NCBI GenBank assembly: GCA_021414045.1
Contig: JAIOPF010000160.1
Location: 1 to 6,457, forward strand
Reading direction: 5' to 3'
Source: Deltaproteobacteria bacterium
GTDB taxonomy: Bacteria > UBA10199 > DSSB01
DNA: 6,457 nucleotides
The first letter of the stretch is position 1, and each line of letters opens with the position of its first letter. Under the pieces are notes generated by a model that saw only the letters and a list, made by a program, of their open reading frames with translations, was not told where the DNA came from and did not search any database. A program made the translations under genes and the position numbers. Shown one piece after another: positions 1 through 5,474 of the stretch.

Positions 1-1
1 A

Positions 2-709
2 TTTCGCGAGGATTTATTTTACCGCGTCGCGCAGATGATTTTGAACCTTCCCTCCCTGCGCGAACGCAAGGAAGACCTCTTTCTCTTGGCGGAACACTTT
101 CTCGAAAGGGCGGGAAAGGAAATGGGATTGACCAAGGCCCCGCGCCTCTCGAAAGAACTGCTGAGCGAAATGACCGCCTACTCCTGGCCGGGCAACGTCC
201 GCGAGCTGGAAAACTTCATTCGGGCGGCCTCGGCTTTCGCGGAACGCGGCTTGATCCGACTGCAGGACGTTCCGGAATTTCTGCGCCGCCGCCTCCAATC
301 CTCCACTGAAGTCCCGAAAGGAACCACGACCCAAATCGTCTCACCTTCGAAGACCAACGAGGGATCGGCACCCGCCCAGGGGAACGCCGTTTATCGGCCG
401 GGCTGGAATTGGGAACGCTACGAGAAGGCGCTCTACGCCTCCGCCCTGCTCCGCCATGACGGGAATTGCGAAAAGGCCTCGGGGGAATTGGGCGTCGGCG
501 TCGCCACCGTCTATCTCAAGGTGAGAAAATACGGCCTAAAGTCCGACACGCAAGAAAAGGCCGAGATTGCCGAATTTCCGGAACGCCAGGTCGCTCCTTT
601 GAAAAAGCGATTGATTCTGGAATGCTATCGCCACCACCGCGAAAGTCCCTATGCCGTCGCCAAGGAATTGGAACTCAACGTCGGCACCATCTACCGACAG
701 ATTCGCTAA
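2..709 (+). CDS. Sigma-54-dependent transcriptional activator (NtrC class), 5'-truncated by the window edge, with two C-terminal HTH segments
   Basis: The frame is open from base 2, so the start lies upstream; 235 residues are visible. Residues 1-8 (FREDLFYR) match the conserved AAA+ segment of sigma-54 activators that carries the arginine fingers (PspF R162/R168 equivalents R2 and R8). LPSLRERKEDL follows, then the sensor-II motif SWPGNVREL at about 61-69. These proteins hydrolyse ATP to remodel sigma-54 RNA polymerase for promoter opening. The GAFTGA loop, Walker motifs and any sensory domain are outside the window. After a polar linker (about 90-135) comes a Fis-type helix-turn-helix at about 140-179, with GNCEKASGELGVGVATVYLKV resembling the usual GN..KAA..LG....T.Y.K. 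pattern (quoted stretch interrupted at its end). A second HTH-like segment (about 200-235) ends the protein at an isoleucine-arginine. The doubled DNA-binding region is unusual. The family call is firm; the target is inferred to be the adjacent lipoprotein promoter. Confidence 0.93.
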   Translation, partial: FREDLFYRVAQMILNLPSLRERKEDLFLLAEHFLERAGKEMGLTKAPRLSKELLSEMTAYSWPGNVRELENFIRAASAFAERGLIRLQDVPEFLRRRLQSSTEVPKGTTTQIVSPSKTNEGSAPAQGNAVYRPGWNWERYEKALYASALLRHDGNCEKASGELGVGVATVYLKVRKYGLKSDTQEKAEIAEFPERQVAPLKKRLILECYRHHRESPYAVAKELELNVGTIYRQIR

Positions 710-732
710 AGATCCTATTCCCGGGTCTTTTT
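708..732 (+). terminator. Weak intrinsic terminator of the sigma-54 activator gene
   Basis: AAAGATCC (708-715) pairs with GGGTCTTT (723-730) through eight base pairs including one G-U, around a 7-nt loop. The run of T at 728-732 overlaps the end of the stem. The stem begins inside the TAA stop codon. It is short and only partly GC, so readthrough is plausible. Confidence 0.5.
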
Positions 733-746
733 CAAAACGGAACGAC

Positions 747-821
747 CTCATTTACCTCGATTGATTATCATTTTGAGAGAATTCTCAAAATGAGGGACTC
801 CCTTCAAAATTCTCTCATTTA
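747..821. repeat. Cluster of CTCATTT-like motifs around the inverted repeat
   Basis: CTCATTTA occurs at 747-754 and again at 814-821. ATCATTTT (one mismatch) is at 767-774, and CTCATTTT lies on the minus strand at 794-787. The first three are spaced 20 bp apart, close to two helical turns. In addition TGAGAGAATT (774-783) is repeated inverted as AATTCTCTCA at 808-817. The array looks like several half-sites for one regulator flanking the central palindrome. Confidence 0.45.
769..792. promoter_or_regulatory. Perfect inverted repeat, candidate activator-binding site (UAS)
   Basis: CATTTTGAGA (769-778) and TCTCAAAATG (783-792) are perfect 10-bp inverted arms separated by GAAT. There is no T-run after it, so it is not a terminator, and its symmetry suits a dimeric regulator. 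Its centre lies about 104 bp upstream of the start site predicted from the -24/-12 element at 859-874, inside the usual range for sigma-54 enhancer sites. The binding protein is inferred to be the activator encoded just upstream. Confidence 0.6.
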
Positions 822-822
822 A

Positions 823-851
823 CTTGATGAAATTACTTGAAATTATCTTGA
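823..851 (+). repeat. Short CTTGA direct repeats upstream of the promoter candidate
   Basis: CTTGA occurs at 823-827, 836-840 and 847-851, with GAAATTA repeated at 829-835 and 839-845. The stretch is AT-rich and lies between the candidate operator and the -24/-12 element. It may be a bendable spacer or a second protein-binding site. No function can be assigned from sequence. Confidence 0.3.
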
Positions 852-858
852 GCGCCTT

Positions 859-874
859 TGGTCTTCTTCTTGCA
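859..874 (+). promoter_or_regulatory. Candidate sigma-54 (-24/-12) promoter for the first lipoprotein gene
   Basis: TGG (859-861) and TTGCA (870-874) match the invariant parts of the sigma-54 consensus TGGCACG-N4-TTGCA, with exactly 10 bases between GG and GC. The middle CACG is not conserved (TCTT). The predicted transcription start is near 885, giving a leader of about 63 nt before the ATG at 948. The neighbouring sigma-54 activator gene and upstream palindrome make the match more credible. No convincing -35/-10 pair was seen in this gap. Confidence 0.6.
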
Positions 875-933
875 AACTAATCTGTTGCCTTCGGGAAAGG
901 TCCCCATCCCGTTGCAGTGGTTCAAAACAGTTT

Positions 934-940
934 GAGGAGG
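934..940 (+). promoter_or_regulatory. Strong ribosome binding site of the first lipoprotein gene
   Basis: GAGGAGG sits 7 nt before the ATG at 948 and fixes that start. The first two bases also belong to a small TCAAA-N4-TTTGA inverted repeat (922-935), which could slightly occlude the site. Confidence 0.85.
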
Positions 941-947
941 TTATTCC

Positions 948-2279
948 ATGAGAAAGTTTTCAAAATACGGTTGGATGAATGTCGCCTTTTCGGCGGCGCT
1001 GACATTGAGTTTGCTGGCCTGCGGCGGCAACAAGAACACCGGTGGCGCCGGCAACACCGACATCAATAGCGCCATCCCGAAAGTGAGCACCACCGACAAT
1101 GGCGGCAACGGCGGCCTCGACACGAAGGACTCGGCCACCGACGATGCCAACGATATTTGCAGCAGCCAAAAAGACGCCTACGCCGTCTACGGAAACTACA
1201 CCCTGCATCAACGAGACTACGTCTTCAACATAGCGAAGGAAGACGGTTTTGACTCCCTCTACACAGCCAAGCCGGCGACGCAAACCGCCGTGGACGAAGC
1301 CACTGCCCTTACCTACTATGTTCAATCCGACAAGCAGCTCATGGGCAAGCTTAGCGCCAAGATCGAGATGCAATACGCCGCCTTTCAAACGGCCCTGGAC
1401 CAAGGCGAATACAAATACGCTTATAAGGCCTATTCCGAACTCAGCATGATGACCCAGGCGCGGAAAAGCCTCGTCGCCTTTTACAATACGATTTTCGGCC
1501 TGAAGGCCAGCTGGGTCGAGAGCAAGGATCTCGATGGAGAACTCGCTGCCGCCGTCAAACCCGCACGGGAGAAAGTCGCGGCTATCGCGGAGGCCGACCT
1601 AAGCGCGGCGAAAAAGGCCGAACTCGATAGCTTCATCGTCGAGGCCGCCAAGATGAACACGATGCGCATCGACAACAAGGATTACGCGGTCCACACCGTC
1701 TTCGACAAGGATAGAGACGCGCGCGTCGAGCTCGTTGCGATAGCCACTGCGTCCAACTATGCCACCTATAAAGATTACAAGGACGTCGCCTACGTCACCG
1801 CCGTCAAAGAGCGGGTAGAATACTACGCCGCCCAAACCGAGGAACTCGAAGCCAAATACGCGGTCCAATACGCCGCACAACACGCGGCCAACCCGGCGGA
1901 ATTCGCCGCGACGACCGTGACCTTCCAGCAACAATACAAGGACGTCACGGCCTCGAAGGAACTCGTCGCTTCCTTCATGACGGGTTATAGCCGAGCTATC
2001 GGCACGGTAGCTCCGGCCGCAGCCGCAACCGCCCCATCCAACGCCAACGCCTCTCGCGTCGAAGAGCTCAAAAAGCAGTTGGATGCCAACCAAAAGGAAC
2101 TGAACGCGCCCAATTTGACGGCGGAACAAAAAGCCAAGCTGCTCGCGGAACGGGACAGGTTGATTAAAGAACTGAATGACGCTCAGAACGCCGGGACCGT
2201 CGATTCGCAATCCGACACCAACAGCTGGGCGGTTCCGGCTCGGGCATTCATCGACACTAAGGACAAAGACAAAGATTAA
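948..2279 (+). CDS. Lipoprotein of unknown function, helical, with a C-terminal coiled coil
   Basis: 443 residues. The N-terminus is a type II signal peptide: basic MRKFSKYG, a hydrophobic stretch, and lipobox LLAC with lipidated Cys25. Gly follows Cys at +2, so no inner-membrane retention Asp is seen and outer-membrane sorting is likely. Residues 26-70 are a Gly/Asn/Asp-rich linker. The body (about 72-345) is Ala-, Lys-, Tyr- and Glu-rich and appears mostly helical. Apart from Cys25 the only cysteine is Cys71. An Ala/Pro linker precedes a heptad-like coiled coil at about 369-412 (VEELKKQLDANQKEL...LLAERDRLIKELNDAQ). The tail ends in KDKDKD. I recognise no family. The gene sits behind a sigma-54 promoter candidate and ends at a strong terminator, with a second lipoprotein gene 72 nt on. 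A role in the envelope or on the surface is inferred only from the lipobox. Confidence 0.88.
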   Translation: MRKFSKYGWMNVAFSAALTLSLLACGGNKNTGGAGNTDINSAIPKVSTTDNGGNGGLDTKDSATDDANDICSSQKDAYAVYGNYTLHQRDYVFNIAKEDGFDSLYTAKPATQTAVDEATALTYYVQSDKQLMGKLSAKIEMQYAAFQTALDQGEYKYAYKAYSELSMMTQARKSLVAFYNTIFGLKASWVESKDLDGELAAAVKPAREKVAAIAEADLSAAKKAELDSFIVEAAKMNTMRIDNKDYAVHTVFDKDRDARVELVAIATASNYATYKDYKDVAYVTAVKERVEYYAAQTEELEAKYAVQYAAQHAANPAEFAATTVTFQQQYKDVTASKELVASFMTGYSRAIGTVAPAAAATAPSNANASRVEELKKQLDANQKELNAPNLTAEQKAKLLAERDRLIKELNDAQNAGTVDSQSDTNSWAVPARAFIDTKDKDKD

Positions 2280-2300
2280 GTAACATCTTCTAATTCGCCT

Positions 2301-2335
2301 AGGCCGCTCCCCCCAGAGGCGGAGCGGCCTTTTTT
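2301..2335 (+). terminator. Strong intrinsic terminator between the two lipoprotein genes
   Basis: AGGCCGCTCC (2301-2310) pairs perfectly with GGAGCGGCCT (2321-2330) around a 10-nt loop and is followed at once by a T run (2330-2335). It lies 21 nt after the first lipoprotein stop and ends only 4 nt before the ribosome binding site of the second lipoprotein gene. It could therefore act as an attenuator on cotranscription. Confidence 0.9.
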
Positions 2336-2339
2336 CTTG

Positions 2340-2345
2340 AAGGAG
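2340..2345 (+). promoter_or_regulatory. Ribosome binding site that decides the second lipoprotein start
   Basis: AAGGAG lies 6 nt before GTG at 2352. An upstream in-frame TTG at 2337 would overlap this site and have no Shine-Dalgarno of its own, so the GTG is preferred. Confidence 0.75.
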
Positions 2346-2351
2346 CCCGTC

Positions 2352-3695
2352 GTGAAATCCAACCGAACCCAAATTTTCTTCGCTGCCTTTTCCACGCTCC
2401 TCGCTTTGGCCGCCTGCTCGGGCGGAGGCGGCGGAGGACAGGCGAAAAACGACTCGAGCCTCGCCGACGTGAAGCCCGTCGTCGAAAGTGGCGATTCTTC
2501 CGTTCGCATTGAAAAATACGCGAAGCTCGTCGGCCAACCGGTGGAGAAAGTCACGGCCACCTTCAAGGAGGTCACCTTCAAGGACAAGGACGGGGTCGAG
2601 AAGAAAGTCGACCTGACAGCTCGGCTGGCCCAAGGCGGCCAGTGTTGCAATGACCGGGAGGGCCTGCAGGCTTTCATCACCGCCAGCTATGCGCTCGACT
2701 CGACCTTTCGCGACGGCATCGAGGCGCTGAACGCCCTCAATTCCAGGCTAGGTCACGGCGGAGGCGAACTTGCCACGCGCAAAGCCGCGACGGAGCTCAA
2801 GGACATCAAGACGATCGAGGACGGATCGAGCAACACCATTCAAATCGAAGAGAAGAAACCGGTCGCGGAAAAAGATCCCAAGGATTCGATCGAACGCTTC
2901 ATGGAAACCTACCGTCCCATCTCCGCCCTGACGACTTTGCTGCGCGGACGCCTGGTCGCCGGAGCCGACGCCCTCGGCTTCCTTTTGTCGCCCAAATTCA
3001 TGACGGACCTTCGCGACCAAGCCGCCTTCAAGGAGACCGTCGATAAATTCTCGGCCTTCCTCGTCGAGGGCGCCAAGTCCGCCGGCGTCGAATTGGATGC
3101 CGAGACCTTGAAGGAACTTGCCGTCCCCATCGCCTCGGTGAGCTTCGAAGCCGACGGAAAATTTTATTCCTTCTATCGCTTCGACGCACGCGGCGACGCG
3201 GATGCGGCTTTGGCCGCCGCCAAGGATGCCCCGCAAACCCGCGAGCGTATCGAGGGCTCCCTCAATCGAAGCCGTGGCGCCTTCGAATTCATCGAGGCCA
3301 TCGAGAACGTCTTCGTCGACAAGTCGGCGGAAGAACTGCGGCCCGCCGTGCTGGAACGCAACATAATAGAGAGCCCACCGGAAGAAAAAAAGGTCGATGG
3401 ATTCAAGGCCGTAGAATATCAGGCCTCGCCTTTATTGATGGAGCAAAAAAATTATCAGCAGGAAAACCGAGTGGAAAGTAACTCCGCGCCCTTGAACAAC
3501 CAAAATCATTTTATCCAAACGGATAAGATTAAGAGACAATACCAAGCGGCACCTTTTAAGGACTACCCTAGAATTACCTGCGGCAATGGAATTCAGGAAC
3601 CCGACGAACAATGCGACGATGGAACTTCTAATGGCCAGCCGCCCAGCAATTGCGACGGCAATTGCCACCTTGTGACGCAGGACTCGAGTCCCTAA
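2352..3695 (+). CDS. Lipoprotein with a C-terminal Myxococcus-type cysteine-rich repeat (DUF4215-like)
   Basis: 447 residues from a GTG start chosen for its ribosome binding site. MKSNRTQ, a hydrophobic core and lipobox LAAC give a lipidated Cys22, followed by SGGGGGG. The middle (about 40-350) is mixed charged and helical, with no family I recognise; adjacent cysteines occur at 98-99. Residues about 350-405 form an Asn/Gln-rich, low-complexity linker in visibly AT-richer DNA (about 3415-3560). The last 38 residues hold one cysteine-rich module, CGNGIQEPDEQCDDG, with Cys410, 421, 434 and 438. This matches the repeat found in many copies in secreted and surface proteins of Myxococcota and relatives, thought to be disulfide-bonded. 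The order of anchor, body, stalk and disulfide tip suggests a protein displayed outside the cytoplasm. Substrate or partner cannot be told. It is the second of two tandem lipoprotein genes. Confidence 0.87.
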   Translation: MKSNRTQIFFAAFSTLLALAACSGGGGGGQAKNDSSLADVKPVVESGDSSVRIEKYAKLVGQPVEKVTATFKEVTFKDKDGVEKKVDLTARLAQGGQCCNDREGLQAFITASYALDSTFRDGIEALNALNSRLGHGGGELATRKAATELKDIKTIEDGSSNTIQIEEKKPVAEKDPKDSIERFMETYRPISALTTLLRGRLVAGADALGFLLSPKFMTDLRDQAAFKETVDKFSAFLVEGAKSAGVELDAETLKELAVPIASVSFEADGKFYSFYRFDARGDADAALAAAKDAPQTRERIEGSLNRSRGAFEFIEAIENVFVDKSAEELRPAVLERNIIESPPEEKKVDGFKAVEYQASPLLMEQKNYQQENRVESNSAPLNNQNHFIQTDKIKRQYQAAPFKDYPRITCGNGIQEPDEQCDDGTSNGQPPSNCDGNCHLVTQDSSP

Positions 3696-3710
3696 GGATT
3701 CGTGAATAGC

Positions 3711-3760
3711 GGCGAGAAAGTCAAAACCGATCTGGAAATCGTCAAATTTCGCTTCTCGCC
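3711..3760. repeat. Intergenic inverted repeat with an inner small hairpin
   Basis: GGCGAGAA (3711-3718) is perfectly complementary to TTCTCGCC (3753-3760). Inside, CGAT (3728-3731) can pair with ATCG (3738-3741), and GTCAAA is directly repeated. No T-run follows on either strand, so a simple intrinsic terminator is unlikely. It occupies most of the 93-bp gap between the second lipoprotein and the NIF3-family gene, and may be a transcript-end or leader structure. Confidence 0.4.
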
Positions 3761-3788
3761 CTGAAACCTTCCTGTTAATTCCAAAGAA

Positions 3789-4613
3789 ATGAAGCGGCTC
3801 ATTCGCATCCAAGAAATCTACGATCATCTCATTCGACTCGCCCCTCCCTCCCTCGCCGAGGACTGGGATTCCGTCGGACTCCAAGTCGGCACTTTGAAGG
3901 ACGAGCTTCAAGGCGTCCTGGTCTCCCTCGACGTGACCGAGGCCGCCCTGTGGGAGGCCGTCGAGCACGACTGCAACCTCTTGATCACGCATCACCCCCT
4001 CTTCTTCAAACCCTTGCGCCGTCTCGACGACGCCACTCCCGTCTCGCGCTGCGCCCGCCTCGCCGCGCAGATGGGCATCAACATTCTTTCCTTCCATACC
4101 AACCTCGACGCCACCGAACGGGGCCTCAACGACCAACTCGCGGACAAGCTCGGGATTAAAAAAACACAGACGCTGCTTCCCTCGCGCGATCCGAAACATC
4201 CACGTTCGGGGCTCGGCCGGATCGGTTCGGTCCCCTCCACAACCCTTAAGCGCTTTGCCGACGACGTGGGCTCCAAACTCAAGCTCAAAAATCTGAGGTA
4301 CGTCGGAGACCCCGCTCATCCCATACGCCGAGTCGCGGTGATGACGGGGAGCGGTGGCGGCTATTTTGCCGAAGCCAAATCTCGGGGCGCGGACGTTCTC
4401 GTCACCGGGGACGTCAAGTACCACCAGGCCCTGGATGCGCTCGCGGAAGGCATCTCCATCGTCGATATCGGCCATTACGCGGGCGAAATCGGGATGGTCG
4501 CCTGGCTGGCGAAAGAGCTTCGCGGCTGGGCGCGGCGAAAACAGGCCAGGATCAAGATCTTCGAAACCGAACGGGGGTCCGATCCTTTCCACTTCTGGCC
4601 ATCGTCGGACTAA
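3789..4613 (+). CDS. NIF3-like dinuclear metal-centre protein (DUF34, YbgI family)
   Basis: 274 residues, the usual length for the short form without the PII-like insert. The N-terminal signature DSVGLQVG (27-34) follows IQEIYDHL...PPSLAEDW. All five metal ligands known from E. coli YbgI have counterparts: His68 and His69 in THHPLFF, Asp107 in FHTNLDAT, and His229 and Glu233 in DIGHYAGE. The family forms toroidal hexamers in the cytoplasm with a two-metal site. Its biochemical role is unsettled; hydrolase activity and links to damage control or metal handling have been suggested. Start ATG 3789 matches the usual family N-terminus, though the upstream ribosome binding site is weak. It lies 93 nt after the lipoprotein gene and 93 nt before the methyltransferase-like gene, and may be cotranscribed with the latter. 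Confidence 0.95.
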   Translation: MKRLIRIQEIYDHLIRLAPPSLAEDWDSVGLQVGTLKDELQGVLVSLDVTEAALWEAVEHDCNLLITHHPLFFKPLRRLDDATPVSRCARLAAQMGINILSFHTNLDATERGLNDQLADKLGIKKTQTLLPSRDPKHPRSGLGRIGSVPSTTLKRFADDVGSKLKLKNLRYVGDPAHPIRRVAVMTGSGGGYFAEAKSRGADVLVTGDVKYHQALDALAEGISIVDIGHYAGEIGMVAWLAKELRGWARRKQARIKIFETERGSDPFHFWPSSD

Positions 4614-4651
4614 AATCCCCTTTGGGAAACAGCCAAAAAAACGTAAACTTA

Positions 4652-4674
4652 CCGGCAAGGGCTGGCTTTGCCGG
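4652..4674. repeat. Stable hairpin upstream of the methyltransferase-like gene
   Basis: CCGGCAAGG (4652-4660) pairs with CTTTGCCGG (4666-4674), including one G-U pair, around a 5-nt loop GCTGG. It lies 32 nt before the chosen ATG and has no T-run. It covers an alternative TTG (4668), arguing against that start. It may be a leader or mRNA-processing structure in the NIF3-methyltransferase gap. Confidence 0.45.
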
Positions 4675-4706
4675 CCCACGAGGCAAATTCGCGGAAAGTC
4701 ATGGGC

Positions 4707-5474
4707 ATGCAAAAATTCCTGAATTCGATCATGAGCAAGGCCGGCAAGGTTGTCGAGAAGGTCGCCAACATCACCAAGCGCGACAAGACCACCAAACCCA
4801 AGAAGACCGGCGTCACCGACGCCGAAGGGCAAGATTTCGGTTTCATCCAATGGAACGAGAAACAACTGCAAGGGCTCCTGGCCGGAGCCGAGCGCAAGGA
4901 ACTTTTCCCGCTCATGCCGGCCCTGAACGCGAAAAAATGCCTGCACTTGAGCCCCGGCGCCGAGGTCTACATGGAAATGCTCGTGAAGCGCGGCGCCCAA
5001 GACATCGTCGAGCTCGACGTCAGCCGCGCCTCCGCGGGAAAAGCTCCCGAGACGACTCCGTCCGCCTATCCCAAGGCGAGGGGCGCCATCGAGCATCTGC
5101 CCTTCGCCCCGGAGACTTTCGATTTTCTCGTGTATCCCTCCGCCCTCGCCTGGCGCTCGGATTTGGCGACCTTGGTGCCGGAAGCGGCGCGCTGCCTCCG
5201 CGACAACGGCCGCGTGCTCTTCTCGACGATCCATCCTTTTTTCGAATATTTGATGAATCCGCGGGGCGGCTTCAAGAAGGGCATCGACACCTTGTTCAAC
5301 ACGCTCAAGAAAAATGGATTTTTTTTGGAAGAAATGCGGGAGGGGTCCCTCGATGACGCCATGAAGACGGTGTCCCTCCCTCCGAAATTGAGCGAAGACC
5401 TGAAACGTTACCACGGACTTCCCTTGATCCTGGTGGTGAAGGGAATCCGTCTCGCGAAGAGGAAAGCCCATTGA
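4707..5474 (+). CDS. Class I SAM-dependent methyltransferase-like protein with degenerate motif I
   Basis: 255 residues from ATG 4707, chosen because GGAAAG (4693-4698) lies 8 nt upstream; ATG 4701 would leave only 2 nt. Residues 1-35 are basic and lysine-rich. The core (about 70-180) follows the Methyltransf_11 plan. A beta1-like strand sits at KKCLHLSPGAE (76-86), an acidic strand end at IVELDVS (Asp104), IEHLPFAPETFDFLV at 128-142 as in the UbiE/BioC group, and EAARCLRDNGRVLFSTIHP at 159-177. The glycine-rich SAM loop (usually D-x-G-x-G-x-G) is reduced to HLSPGAE, with a single glycine. The protein may bind SAM weakly, bind another ligand or be catalytically dead. The C-terminal 75 residues form a family-specific tail. 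Its stop overlaps the start of the RidA-like gene. The substrate is unknown. Confidence 0.8.
   Translation: MQKFLNSIMSKAGKVVEKVANITKRDKTTKPKKTGVTDAEGQDFGFIQWNEKQLQGLLAGAERKELFPLMPALNAKKCLHLSPGAEVYMEMLVKRGAQDIVELDVSRASAGKAPETTPSAYPKARGAIEHLPFAPETFDFLVYPSALAWRSDLATLVPEAARCLRDNGRVLFSTIHPFFEYLMNPRGGFKKGIDTLFNTLKKNGFFLEEMREGSLDDAMKTVSLPPKLSEDLKRYHGLPLILVVKGIRLAKRKAH

Noticed and set aside
466..822. A 118-codon plus-strand frame overlapping the activator end and the intergenic region
   Set aside because: It is out of frame with the clear HTH-coding sequence, arginine-rich, and runs through the terminator and palindrome.
2251..2286. A sigma-70-like promoter for the second lipoprotein (TCGACA ... 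TAACAT)
   Set aside because: The spacing is far outside 16-18 bp and at correct spacing there is no -10 resemblance.
2337..2351. TTG at 2337 as start of the second lipoprotein
   Set aside because: It overlaps the AAGGAG ribosome binding site that fits GTG 2352, and would add residues before an otherwise typical signal peptide.
1599..2633. A 344-codon open frame on the minus strand
   Set aside because: It is antisense to both lipoprotein genes and crosses the intrinsic terminator between them; the translation shows no domain and looks like a codon-bias artefact.
4668..4706. TTG 4668 or ATG 4701 as start of the methyltransferase-like gene
   Set aside because: TTG 4668 lies inside a stable hairpin with no ribosome binding site; ATG 4701 is only 2 nt from the GGAAAG that fits ATG 4707.
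4640..4710. Possible riboswitch upstream of the methyltransferase-like gene (cyclic-di-GMP or SAH type)
   Set aside because: Only scattered short matches were found; the required paired core and conserved loops are not present.
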